DNA of 64,000 nt from an uncultured Prevotella sp. (GTDB lineage Bacteria > Bacteroidota > Bacteroidia > Bacteroidales > Bacteroidaceae). Positions 26,180-33,685 of this stretch are shown one piece after another. The stretch lies in assembly GCA_946999045.1 (NCBI GenBank), contig CAMQBR010000002.1:1-64000 (forward strand), read 5' to 3'. The stretch's first letter is position 1; each line of letters begins with the position of its first letter. A program made the translations under genes and the position numbers. Below the pieces are notes generated by a model, which saw only the letters and a list, made by a program, of their open reading frames with translations, made no database searches and had not been told where the DNA came from.

Positions 26180-26515
26180 CTATTTTTCAAGTTCTACAAT
26201 GTTGTCTATCCTGCCGTATAGGTATCTGCGAAGTCCGGTCTTGTCCGTTGCCTTGTATTCCGTCCAATGTCCGTATTGGCACACAATAAACGTGCGGAGT
26301 ACATCAGAGAAGTCAAACCTCCAGCCTTGCAAGGGGACTGCGCTCTTGAAATAGGTGTTGCTGTTCACGTTGCGTGTAAGCCAATCCTTTTCCTCTCGGT
26401 TCATCTGTCCTCCGTTGTTCAGTTTTTCACGAAGAATGTAAACCTTACTGCCTTTCAGAGCTTCCAATGTCGGCACTTCCCAAGCCACGAATTTTGTTGC
26501 CATTGTTGTTCCCAT
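26180..26515 (-). CDS. ICE accessory protein of unknown function, first gene of leftward operon
   Basis: This encodes about 111 residues beginning MGTTMATKFVAWEVPTLEAL; the ATG at 26503 (MATKF) is also possible, and the upstream ATG at 26557 adds a lysine-rich stretch that looks non-coding. The protein has ILREKLNNGGQMNREEKDWLTRNV and WRFDFSDVLRTFIVCQYGHWTEYKA. I recognise no family. The following genes are all on the same strand with small gaps, so this is likely the start of the operon. Confidence 0.6.
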   Translation of the reverse strand: MGTTMATKFVAWEVPTLEALKGSKVYILREKLNNGGQMNREEKDWLTRNVNSNTYFKSAVPLQGWRFDFSDVLRTFIVCQYGHWTEYKATDKTGLRRYLYGRIDNIVELEK

Positions 26516-26753
26516 ATCTGTTCTGTTTTTGATTTTTATTTTTTTATGCGGATTCAAGAGCTGAGGGAGTTGAGTTTCAAACTATCTTATCTGCCTCTCG
26601 TTTATCCGACATTTTTTTTAATGCGTCTTTCTGTCGCATCGGTCGTTTTCGTTTCGGGTGCTTAAAAAGGTAGGGATTAGGGAATGCAAGGTTTTTCGGG
26701 AAAAATACTACCCGCAGGGCTGGAGATTTTTCCCGAAAACAGGAGGCTTGACC

Positions 26754-26786
26754 TTGCTTTCCCGTCAAATCCCGGAGTTACCTTTG
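26754..26786 (+). promoter_or_regulatory. Candidate promoter of a non-coding RNA
   Basis: TACCTTTG at 26779-26786 fully matches the TAnnTTTG -7 box, with TTGC at 26754-26757 as a -33 element at 21 bases spacing. It reads rightward into about 1 kb without a gene, so it may drive a small RNA. The call rests on the motif only. Confidence 0.4.
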
Positions 26787-27152
26787 CGCCCAGAACGGAA
26801 ATGACTGCCTGATGCGGCCCACTGAAAGGCGCGAAAATGGAGGTAAACGGAAGTAGAGGCAGATTAGACAGAAAACTTCAAAAGAGAAATCCGTGAAAAA
26901 AGGAAGTCTCCCCCAAAAAAGGACATAGCCGGTAGCGTGAAACCGGGCAAACCACCTGCAAGGAAGTATGGTTCTATCTGTCTGGTCAGACGTGTCGGGG
27001 CGGGCAGATAAAATCATTCTTCCCGGTTTGCCTGCTGTGGGTGACGGGTTGTTCCATTTATGGACAAGCGGTCATACACGGCTTTCCGCTTCCGGCTCAA
27101 AGGAACAGCGAAAAAGAAAAATCATCTGAAAAACCGTAAAAGCTCCTCTTTG

Positions 27153-27237
27153 GCATAAGCAGAAAAGAAATGGGCCTTGCCTCATCAGTCTAAACTGTTG
27201 TTTAGGCGTGAGGCAAAGCCCTTTTCTCCGCTTATGC
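27153..27237. repeat. Long 85-base hairpin near the ICE end
   Basis: Nested complementary blocks run almost without interruption: GCATAAGC/GCTTATGC (27153-27160 with 27230-27237), AGAAAAG/CTTTTCT, TTGCCTCA/TGAGGCAA (27177-27184 with 27209-27216) and GTCTAAAC/GTTTAGGC around the loop TGTT. Such a structure can extrude as a cruciform or fold as RNA. Confidence 0.75.
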
Positions 27238-27244
27238 GATAGTT

Positions 27245-27285
27245 GGCACACGTTCGTTCAAAATCCTTTTGTACGATGGTGTGCC
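27245..27285. repeat. Second inverted repeat at the ICE end
   Basis: GGCACAC and GTGTGCC frame a partly paired interior (TTCGT/ACGA). It directly follows the long hairpin and precedes the switch to AT-rich DNA. Confidence 0.5.
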
Positions 27286-27336
27286 GACGAATAAAGCCGC
27301 TTTTACGGAAAAACTTGTATGAGATAGAAAAAATCA

Positions 27337-27368
27337 GGGAGATTCATATCAAAATCTCCCGTTTTATT
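27337..27368 (+). terminator. Rightward terminator-like hairpin
   Basis: GGGAGATT (27337-27344) and AATCTCCC (27353-27360) pair around an 8-base loop and are followed by GTTTTATT. It could end a transcript from the ICE end region. Confidence 0.55.
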
Positions 27369-27865
27369 GTTACTTTTGCATACGAAGAGTTCTTTGAAGG
27401 TTACGCAATGCGCAGAAGAATAATGCAGTAGATAACTAACTAAATCGTAACCTATTACTATCATGAGCGATTAACATACGTTCATTTCCAATAAAATACA
27501 CTCTTTTCGTAACTTCCACATACAAAACTACTACTTATATTGCTTATTTCATGGAGTTAATTCGGTTATCTGCATAAGTTTACCATATTATCTCATGCTG
27601 ATAACATAACAATATGCACAGAATAGCAACGTAATTTTATGTGTTTATGAGGTTAAAAAGCACCATCTTATCCTTTAAAATATCTATATAATGCATTAGA
27701 AAGTAAGGTAAACGCTGTAACATACTAACAGAAAAATACTTACAGGACAAGCACTATACTAACGTATTTCAAAAAGAAACTACGGTTAATGATAAATATT
27801 GTAGCCACAGCAAAGGTGTTGTAAAAATATTTCGCACAACAAAAAAGATAGAATAAGGTCAACGA

Positions 27866-28894
27866 ATGGAAAAGAAAAATAACAACAACAATACATTTTT
27901 TACACAAACTCTTTTACAATGGTTTGCTGAATTTGGACGTTCCTTGCCATGGCGCGAAACAAAAAATCCATACGCAATATGGTTGAGTGAGATTATATTA
28001 CAGCAAACACGTATACAACAAGGTTGGACTTACTGGGAACGTTTTATGCAACGTTTTCCTACTATTGAGGCTCTGGCTGCTGCCTCTGAAGATGAAGTGC
28101 TGCGCTTGTGGCAAGGTTTGGGCTACTATAGTAGGGCACGAAACTTGCATTTTGCAGCTCAACAGGTGGTGCAGTTGGGATATTTTCCCAATACAATGAC
28201 CGAACTAAAAGCTATGAAAGGGGTGGGCGATTATACCGCTGCGGCTATTGGCTCTATCGCCTTTGGACTACCCGTTTCTGTGGTCGACGGCAATGTGTAT
28301 CGCGTGCTGTCGCGTTATTTCGGCATTACAACACCTATCAATAGCACAGAAGGCAAAAAAGTGTTTGCCGAGTTGGCACAATTGCTACTACCTGTTGCTG
28401 AACCAGCAACCTATAATCAAGCTATTATGGATTTTGGTGCCATACAATGTACACCGCAGGCACCACGGTGCTTAATATGTCCTCTTGGAGAAACGTGTGT
28501 AGCTTTGCGTACGAGTAAGGTAGAAACGCTGCCTGTAAAACTAAACAAACTAAAAATTAAAATGCGACACTTTATATATATATACATACGCTGTGCAGGA
28601 AAAGTAGCTATACACAAACGTGGAAAAGGAGATATTTGGCAAGGTTTGTGGGAGCCTATGCTCATAGAAGATAAGCCTATGCCCAAGATTAAAGGCAAAC
28701 TCACGCTCATTAAGAAAAATGTAAAACATGTGCTGACACACCGTATTCTAATGGCAGATTTTTATGTTTTAGAAACCGATGTGTTCCCTACATTGCCCGA
28801 AGACTTTATTTGGATAAACGAAGAAGATATAGACCAATATGCTCTACCCCGATTAATAGAAATTTTATTAGAGGAACTTCACTCCGCACAATAA
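27866..28894 (+). CDS. mutY: MutY, A/G-specific adenine DNA glycosylase
   Basis: The 342-residue enzyme removes adenine paired with 8-oxoguanine. It shows the catalytic glutamate block SEIILQQTRIQQG near residue 40, the helix-hairpin-helix GVGDYTAAAIGSIAFG near residue 117, the catalytic aspartate in VSVVDGNVYRVLSRYF, and the iron-sulfur cysteines spaced C-X6-C-X2-C-X5-C in CTPQAPRCLICPLGETC. A NUDIX-like C-terminal domain follows. Length is normal. It is the first chromosomal gene after the ICE and converges with a lipoprotein gene 9 bases beyond its stop. Confidence 0.95.
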   Translation: MEKKNNNNNTFFTQTLLQWFAEFGRSLPWRETKNPYAIWLSEIILQQTRIQQGWTYWERFMQRFPTIEALAAASEDEVLRLWQGLGYYSRARNLHFAAQQVVQLGYFPNTMTELKAMKGVGDYTAAAIGSIAFGLPVSVVDGNVYRVLSRYFGITTPINSTEGKKVFAELAQLLLPVAEPATYNQAIMDFGAIQCTPQAPRCLICPLGETCVALRTSKVETLPVKLNKLKIKMRHFIYIYIRCAGKVAIHKRGKGDIWQGLWEPMLIEDKPMPKIKGKLTLIKKNVKHVLTHRILMADFYVLETDVFPTLPEDFIWINEEDIDQYALPRLIEILLEELHSAQ

Positions 28895-28903
28895 CACATC
28901 CGT

Positions 28904-29296
28904 CTATTGCAGTTTTATCTCCTCCATGCGCCTTACCTCTTTGGTACTATCCTTACCTTGTACAAATTCTACTCTCACAATGCTACCCTCATTGGCATTA
29001 CCAACAACTTTTATGTGGCGTTTTTTCTTAAACAGCAACGTATCACGATGCGAAGGATAGGAAATAAGTTGTATCATTTTTCTGTTTGATGCTTCGCCTA
29101 CAACAAATATATCGGCACTATCTGCTATCTGCTTGGTTGAGTCGACAGCGTGTTTCTTGGCTAATTGGGGTGATATAGGCTCAAAATCTTTAGCTGCTAC
29201 GGTATCTCCCAAATTGTGGGATGGTGCAAATTTACACGATGTTGTAAAGCAAAAGGCTAACAGTAGTAACGGAATAAAAATCAATAGCTTTCTCAT
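28904..29296 (-). CDS. Small lipoprotein of unknown function
   Basis: The 130-residue protein has a lipoprotein signal (FIPLLLLAFCFTTSC) and a small mature part of about 110 residues with no known domain; RDTLLFKKKRHIKVVGNANEGSIVRVEF suggests beta strands. It faces mutY tail to tail. Probably a periplasm- or surface-exposed lipoprotein. Confidence 0.65.
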   Translation of the reverse strand: MRKLLIFIPLLLLAFCFTTSCKFAPSHNLGDTVAAKDFEPISPQLAKKHAVDSTKQIADSADIFVVGEASNRKMIQLISYPSHRDTLLFKKKRHIKVVGNANEGSIVRVEFVQGKDSTKEVRRMEEIKLQ

Positions 29297-29313
29297 TTAT
29301 ACACAATGGTTTA

Positions 29314-29571
29314 TAGCTGATTCTACAAATTAGCTTTGTTCATTTTTAAACTTCTTTTTGAGGTAAAATGTAAATGGGTAAAAGGGTGTAGCAAGCTACA
29401 CAACCAGGCTAACTTACATCTTGCTCCCAAAAACAGAGCAAGCCAAATACAATCAAACTGGGTTGAATTGTTAAGGCACAGCTTGTTTTCTATAAAAAGA
29501 AGCAAAAAAAACAAAACGTATTTCATAAAATTTACTCACAATATACAGTGGTAATTTATAAAAACCAACCT
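29314..29571 (-). repeat. MITE-like element copy 1, diverged, reverse orientation
   Basis: The left end CTGATTCTACAAATTA and the right end TAATTTATAAAAACCAACCT are decayed forms of the terminal repeats of this family, and the interior (AATACAATCAAACTGGGTTG, near 29,445) corresponds in reverse to the interior of the copies at 30537 and 32828. It fills most of the gap between the lipoprotein and rsmA. Confidence 0.65.
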
Positions 29572-29673
29572 TATTAAAATTTTGCACAAATGTAGACAAA
29601 AAATTATAGTTTTAGCAAAATATTAAGATGTATTTTTTTTTGTAGTATGCTCGGAAATATCGGTTTTAATGTA

Positions 29674-29681
29674 TAACTTTG
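29674..29681 (+). promoter_or_regulatory. -7 box of the rsmA promoter
   Basis: TAACTTTG matches TAnnTTTG exactly and lies 70 bases before the rsmA start. No good -33 element is seen at 19-21 bases. Confidence 0.5.
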
Positions 29682-29750
29682 CCAAATATAGATAGATACA
29701 TCTTATTGGTAATATGATGTATTGGCTTTCACATATAGAGAAAAATATAA

Positions 29751-30551
29751 ATGAAATTAGTAAAACCGAAAAAGAACTTAGGGCAACATTTCCTCATAGA
29801 TCTGAGTATTGCACAACGCATTGCCGATACGGTAGATACCTGTCCTGATATTCCTGTTTTAGAAATTGGACCAGGCATGGGCGTGCTGACGCAGTATTTA
29901 GTAACAAAGCCTCGTGAGGTAAAGGCGGTAGAAATAGACCGTGAATCGGTAGCTTATTTGAGAGAGAAATTTCCTAAGCTACAAAATAACATTATAGGAC
30001 AAGACTTTTTGCGTATGGATCTAAACGATGTATTTGCTGGCAGAAAATTTGTTCTTACAGGTAATTATCCGTACGATATATCTTCGCAAATATTTTTTAA
30101 GATGCTCGATTACAAAGAGTTAGTTCCATGTTGTACAGGAATGATACAACGCGAAGTAGCACAACGCATTGCTTCTGAACCAGGAAACAAAACGTATGGC
30201 ATTCTGTCGGTAATGATACAAGCTTGGTACGATGTAGAATATCTGTTTACGGTAGATGAAAATGTGTTTAATCCTCCACCCAAAGTAAAGAGCGCAGTAA
30301 TTAGAATGACACGCAATAAGGTAAAGTATTTAGGTTGCGATGAAATGTTGTTTAAGCGTATTGTAAAGTCGGTTTTTAACCAACGTCGAAAAATGTTACG
30401 TGTTAGTTTGAAACAGCTTTTTACCAAGCAAATGCCATCCTCCATTTTTTTTGCAGGAGAATTGATGACTAAACGCCCCGAACAGTTATCCGTTCCACAG
30501 TTTGTGGAACTAACAAATTTGGTAGAAAAAGAATTAAGGGCGGTTCTATAA
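29751..30551 (+). CDS. rsmA: RsmA (KsgA), 16S rRNA dimethyladenosine transferase
   Basis: The 266-residue enzyme dimethylates the two adjacent adenines in the 3' terminal hairpin of 16S rRNA, a late step of small-subunit assembly. It shows KKNLGQHFL at the N-terminus, the SAM-binding VLEIGPGMGVLT (residues 36-47), AVEIDRE, and the catalytic NYPY near residue 105 (NLPY in many homologues). The last four codons (RAVL) and the stop are contributed by the terminal repeat of the MITE that starts at 30537, so the native C-terminal end has been replaced. The core is complete and it is probably functional. Confidence 0.93.
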   Translation: MKLVKPKKNLGQHFLIDLSIAQRIADTVDTCPDIPVLEIGPGMGVLTQYLVTKPREVKAVEIDRESVAYLREKFPKLQNNIIGQDFLRMDLNDVFAGRKFVLTGNYPYDISSQIFFKMLDYKELVPCCTGMIQREVAQRIASEPGNKTYGILSVMIQAWYDVEYLFTVDENVFNPPPKVKSAVIRMTRNKVKYLGCDEMLFKRIVKSVFNQRRKMLRVSLKQLFTKQMPSSIFFAGELMTKRPEQLSVPQFVELTNLVEKELRAVL

Positions 30552-30792
30552 ATTACCACTATAAAGTTTTTATGTCAGTATTTTTACGTTTGTCATCTTA
30601 TGGGCTCTTTTTATATAAAACAGGCTGCGCCTCAACAATTCAAACAAGTTTGATTGTATTCGGCTTGCTCCGCTTTTGGTTCAATTTGCTTGTTCGCTCA
30701 GTAGTATAGCTCACTATACTCCTTCACTCACAAACAAATTAATCTCAAAAATAGTCTCACCATCTGTCAAAGCTAATTGATAGAACCGCCCT
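30537..30792 (+). repeat. MITE-like element copy 2, long form
   Basis: AGGGCGGTTCTATAAATTA begins the element and TGATAGAACCGCCCT ends it. The interior carries the block GGCTGCGCCTCAACAATTC and the small palindrome GTATAGCTCACTATAC near 30,705. The left 15 bases overlap the end of rsmA. At 256 bases it is the longest full copy in the window. Confidence 0.85.
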
Positions 30793-30871
30793 ATAACCAT
30801 TTTATATTAAGATTTAGGCTTTATATGGAGCTATCAGCTTCATTCTATCTTACTTTTTTTATACAAAACAG

Positions 30872-30902
30872 TTGGAAAATTGACAATTAATATTTATTTT
30901 TG
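30872..30902 (+). promoter_or_regulatory. frr promoter
   Basis: A -33 TTG (30872-30874) and the -7 box TATTTTTG (30895-30902) are 20 bases apart, the usual Bacteroidota spacing, 28 bases before the frr start. Confidence 0.6.
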
Positions 30903-30930
30903 TAAAAAGAAAAACTAATACAACAAAAAT

Positions 30931-31491
30931 ATGATTGACGTAAAAACTACTTTACAAGAGGCAGAAGAGCGTATGCAAATGGCTACTATGTACTTAGAAG
31001 AAGCATTGAGTAGAATACGTGCTGGACGTGCTAACGTGGCAATACTCGATGGAGTAAGGGTAAATTCGTATGGTTCAATGGTTCCACTCAACCAAGTAGC
31101 TAACGTATCGGTGCCTGATGCTCGCACTATTGCTATCAAGCCATGGGACAAAAAGGCTATCAAAGAGATAGAAAAGGCTATCATGGACTCTGATGTAGGT
31201 ATCACCCCTGAGAACAATGGTGAGGTTATTAGGTTGTGTATTCCTCAACCTACAGAGGAACGTCGTCGTGATTTGGCTAAGCAATGTAACAAGATTGGTG
31301 AGAAGTCTAAGATTGAAGTTCGCAATGTTCGTGCTGAAGTAAAAGATAAATTGAAGAAAGCTATCAAAGATGGTTTATCTGAAGATTTAGAGAAAGATGC
31401 CGAAAACGATTTACAAAAACTGCACGATAAGTACATCAAGAAGATTGATACTTTGCTTGAAGAAAAGAACAAAGAAATCATGACGGTATAA
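30931..31491 (+). CDS. frr: Ribosome recycling factor
   Basis: The 186-residue protein splits post-termination ribosomes together with EF-G. It shows the family features AGRANVAILDGVRVNSYGSMVPLNQ (quoted in part: AGRANVAILDGV) and the conserved long helices around EERRRDLAKQCNKIGEKSKI. Length is standard. It stands alone between two MITE copies and has its own promoter. Confidence 0.96.
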   Translation: MIDVKTTLQEAEERMQMATMYLEEALSRIRAGRANVAILDGVRVNSYGSMVPLNQVANVSVPDARTIAIKPWDKKAIKEIEKAIMDSDVGITPENNGEVIRLCIPQPTEERRRDLAKQCNKIGEKSKIEVRNVRAEVKDKLKKAIKDGLSEDLEKDAENDLQKLHDKYIKKIDTLLEEKNKEIMTV

Positions 31492-31535
31492 AATACTTTG
31501 AGCTTTTAACATTGAACTTTACAATTACTTTATTT

Positions 31536-31684
31536 AGGCAGGTTTTATAAATTATTACCGTAAGTTAAAGCTATAAAATACATTTTTCACTATAAAAAAA
31601 CTCAAAAAAAGAGTATACAAGATGACAAAACGTAAAAAAACTGACAAAAGAAAACTTTACGGAGGTAATTTATAGAACCGCCCT
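31536..31684 (-). repeat. MITE-like element copy 3, short form, reverse orientation
   Basis: It starts AGGCAGGTTTTATAAATTA and ends TAATTTATAGAACCGCCCT. The right-hand interior (CAAGATGACAAAACGTAAAA) matches the copy at 46579 in the same orientation. The middle is shortened. Confidence 0.8.
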
Positions 31685-31780
31685 TAAATTAAAGATTCAA
31701 TTCAAAAGTTCAATGTTTATTGCAAAATCTAATTATAAAGTACAAAGCTCAAATTTCAAAAATCAATGTAACATTAAACA

Positions 31781-32713
31781 ATGCATGGATTAGTAATAAA
31801 AAACACCGGAAGCTGGTATACAGTAAAGACAGAAGAGGGTACGATAGTAGAAAGCAAGATAAAGGGAAACTTTAGATTGAAAGGTATTCGTAGCACTTCG
31901 CCCGTAGCTGTGGGCGACTATGTAGACATTGTTACTAACCAAGAGGGCAGAGCTTTTATTACGGCTATTGACGACCGCAAGAACTACATCATTAGAAAAG
32001 CATCTAACTTATCAAAGCAAAGTCAAATAATAGCAGCTAACCTTGACCAAGCCTTTTTGTTGGTAACGGTTAATTATCCGCAAACATCTACTACCTTTAT
32101 TGATAGATTTTTGGCAGGTGCTGAGGCTTACCAAGTGTCTGTAGTATTGGTATTCAACAAAACAGATTTGTTAAGCGAAGAAGAACTTCGTTATCAACAA
32201 ATGCTGATACAACTATATGATACTATTGGCTATCAGTGTATTGAAATATCTGCTGAAACAGGTGAAGGCATAGAACACCTCAAGTATCTTCTTTCAAACA
32301 AAGTAACACTGTTGAGTGGTAACAGTGGTGTAGGAAAATCAACACTCATTAATGCCATTGTACCTGATGCTATGCAGCGTACTGCCGAAATAAGTGATGC
32401 GCACGGAACAGGTATGCACACTACAACATTTAGTGAAATGATAGCTTTACCACAAGGTGGATATGTAATAGACACACCTGGTATTAAAGGGTTCGGTACA
32501 TTTGATATTGAACGTGAAGAGTTAACCAGCTATTTCAAAGAAATATTTGCATTTTCTAAAGATTGTAAGTTTAATAATTGTACGCACACACACGAACCAG
32601 GTTGCGCTGTGCTAAAGGCAGTAGAGCAACATTATATTTCTGCCAGTCGTTATCAAAGTTATCTTAGTATGCTGGAAGATAAAGACGAAAATAAATATAG
32701 AGAGGCATACTAA
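31781..32713 (+). CDS. rsgA: RsgA, ribosome small-subunit GTPase
   Basis: The 310-residue protein is a circularly permuted GTPase that checks maturation of the 30S subunit. After an OB-fold domain come NKTD (G4, near residue 126), the P-loop [17 protein letters not shown] near residue 178, and DTPGIKGF (G3), in the permuted order typical of YjeQ/RsgA. The C-terminal zinc knuckle has [14 protein letters not shown]. Length is normal. It lies between MITE copies on both sides. Confidence 0.95.
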   Translation: MHGLVIKNTGSWYTVKTEEGTIVESKIKGNFRLKGIRSTSPVAVGDYVDIVTNQEGRAFITAIDDRKNYIIRKASNLSKQSQIIAANLDQAFLLVTVNYPQTSTTFIDRFLAGAEAYQVSVVLVFNKTDLLSEEELRYQQMLIQLYDTIGYQCIEISAETGEGIEHLKYLLSNKVTLLSGNSGVGKSTLINAIVPDAMQRTAEISDAHGTGMHTTTFSEMIALPQGGYVIDTPGIKGFGTFDIEREELTSYFKEIFAFSKDCKFNNCTHTHEPGCAVLKAVEQHYISASRYQSYLSMLEDKDENKYREAY

Positions 32714-32783
32714 ACGTAATTCATAATTCTAAATTTACACTTTAGAACTACGAGTTGCCAAAAGCAAGAAAATTTATGAATGA

Positions 32784-32811
32784 AGGCTGACCTCATAAAT
32801 TACCACCGTAT
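32784..32811 (+). repeat. Fragment of a MITE-like element end
   Basis: GGCTGACCTCATAAATTACC and the next bases CACCGTA repeat the left end of the family just before a fuller copy begins at 32828, as if one copy had inserted in or next to another. Confidence 0.5.
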
Positions 32812-32827
32812 TTTGCGAATATTTTTT

Positions 32828-33027
32828 AGGGCGGCTCTATAAATTACCACCGTAAAGTTCTTTATGTCATTTTTTTTTACGTTTTATTATCTTTTAGCTT
32901 CTTTTTATAGGGAACAAGCAACGTTCTCAACAATTCAAACAAGTTTGATTGTATACGGCTTGCACTTTTTGAAACTCAAAAAAAACTAAGCGCAAAATCT
33001 ACCCAAGCTAATCTATAAAGCCAGCCT
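32828..33027 (+). repeat. MITE-like element copy 4
   Basis: AGGGCGGCTCTATAAATTAC opens it and CTATAAAGCCAGCCT closes it. The interior shares CAACAATTCAAACAAGTTTG and GTATACGGCTTGC with the copies at 30537 and 35330. Confidence 0.8.
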
Positions 33028-33052
33028 CAAAAAATTATGAATAAAAAAATCT

Positions 33053-33499
33053 TTATTTTTTTAACTTCAAATCTGTATTAGTACCTTCTCCAGCTTCTTC
33101 AAACTTCTCAGAAACAAGACGAAGGGTAGAATCGTTTAACTGCAGAAAAGTAACAGAATCCTCTCTGTTTTGCTGAACACGTACATAATGTTTTCCATTA
33201 TGTTCTAACAAATGAGCAATACCCGTAGTTCTTGCAGTAGTCTGTGTACCCTTTGGCGTCTCTGCTATTTGTTCGTAAGAAAATTCTTTGATGCTATCTC
33301 CATACATAGATAAAGTATATTTGTATGTGCCATCGGCAGCAGGCCCTTCACCTTCATAGGTTAAAGTATCACCATTTGTTACTGGCACAGAGTCAGCGCA
33401 TACATTGCTTACATCTTTTGTATTTGTGTTTTGTGCACCCTTTTGTTGACAAGCTACAACCATTGCTGCAGCTGCCATAACGAATAATATTTTTTTCAT
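33053..33499 (-). CDS. Small lipoprotein, possibly NlpE-like
   Basis: The 148-residue protein has a lipoprotein signal (LFVMAAAAMVVAC) and, after a linker, a beta-rich domain with TYEGEGPAADGTYKYTLSMY. The pattern of a glycine-rich turn followed by alternating strands reminds me of the N-terminal domain of the copper-stress lipoprotein NlpE, which occurs in many Bacteroidota lipoproteins. I am not sure of that assignment. A TATCTTTG promoter box lies at 33527-33534 on the minus strand. Confidence 0.6.
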   Translation of the reverse strand: MKKILFVMAAAAMVVACQQKGAQNTNTKDVSNVCADSVPVTNGDTLTYEGEGPAADGTYKYTLSMYGDSIKEFSYEQIAETPKGTQTTARTTGIAHLLEHNGKHYVRVQQNREDSVTFLQLNDSTLRLVSEKFEEAGEGTNTDLKLKK

Positions 33500-33526
33500 A
33501 TTTTTTTGTTTTAATAGTTGCTATTG

Positions 33527-33534
33527 CAAAGATA
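33527..33534 (-). promoter_or_regulatory. -7 box of the NlpE-like lipoprotein promoter
   Basis: The minus strand reads TATCTTTG, a full match to TAnnTTTG, 28 bases before the start codon. Confidence 0.55.
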
Positions 33535-33618
33535 CTTTTTTGAATGCTAATACCATAAAATAACGCTGGTAAAAAAACTTAAAACACATAGAGAGTATAT
33601 ATTTAAACACACTATACA

Positions 33619-33649
33619 TTGATACACATCACAAAAATGATTATCTTTG
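33619..33649 (+). promoter_or_regulatory. mnmA promoter
   Basis: TTG at 33619-33621 and TATCTTTG at 33642-33649 are separated by 20 bases. Transcription would begin near 33656, which rules out the upstream ATG at 33647 as the mnmA start. Confidence 0.65.
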
Positions 33650-33685
33650 CAACACAATCAGATTGAAATAATAAGAAGAAATAAG

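Larger units (their letters stand above)
26516..27240. other. GC-rich non-coding ICE end region
   Basis: I find no convincing gene in this stretch; the longest open frames have no family features and poor starts. It carries the promoter box at 26779, the 85-base hairpin at 27153-27237 and part of a second hairpin. Its position beyond the tra and accessory operons and before the chromosome fits a regulatory end region, as in CTnDOT, where a small RNA (RteR) that limits tra expression has been described. Confidence 0.5.
1..27400. mobile_element. CTnDOT-like integrative conjugative element, right part; left end outside the window
   Basis: The stretch carries mobABC and a collinear traA-traQ set in the order known from Bacteroides conjugative transposons, with cargo genes on both sides. 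The tra/mob DNA is clearly GC-rich, the Gabija and AbiC cargo is AT-rich, and the sequence becomes AT-rich for good after about 27,240, followed by the housekeeping gene mutY. I place the right end near 27,240-27,460 from composition and gene content only; no matching left end is visible, so the exact attachment site is not proven. No integrase, rte regulators or tetQ lie in the window. Confidence 0.85.
27241..27865. other. AT-rich junction region between ICE and mutY
   Basis: These 625 bases contain the hairpins listed separately, a TACTTTTG promoter-like box at 27371-27378 within TTACTTTTGC, which differs by one base from the GTAnnTTTGC core used by CTnDOT integrases, and an 8-base inverted repeat AGGTTACG/CGTAACCT (27398-27453). 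The rest is plain AT-rich DNA. The ICE-chromosome boundary most likely lies here. Confidence 0.4.

Noticed and set aside
26577..26768. 63-residue minus-strand ORF
   Set aside because: No family features, lysine-rich low-complexity content and no plausible start context; it seems to be chance.
27243..27431. 62-residue plus-strand ORF across the ICE end
   Set aside because: It runs through two hairpins and a promoter-like box and has no coding character.
33647..33685. Longer N-terminus of MnmA
   Set aside because: The ATG lies inside the TATCTTTG promoter box, before the expected transcription start.
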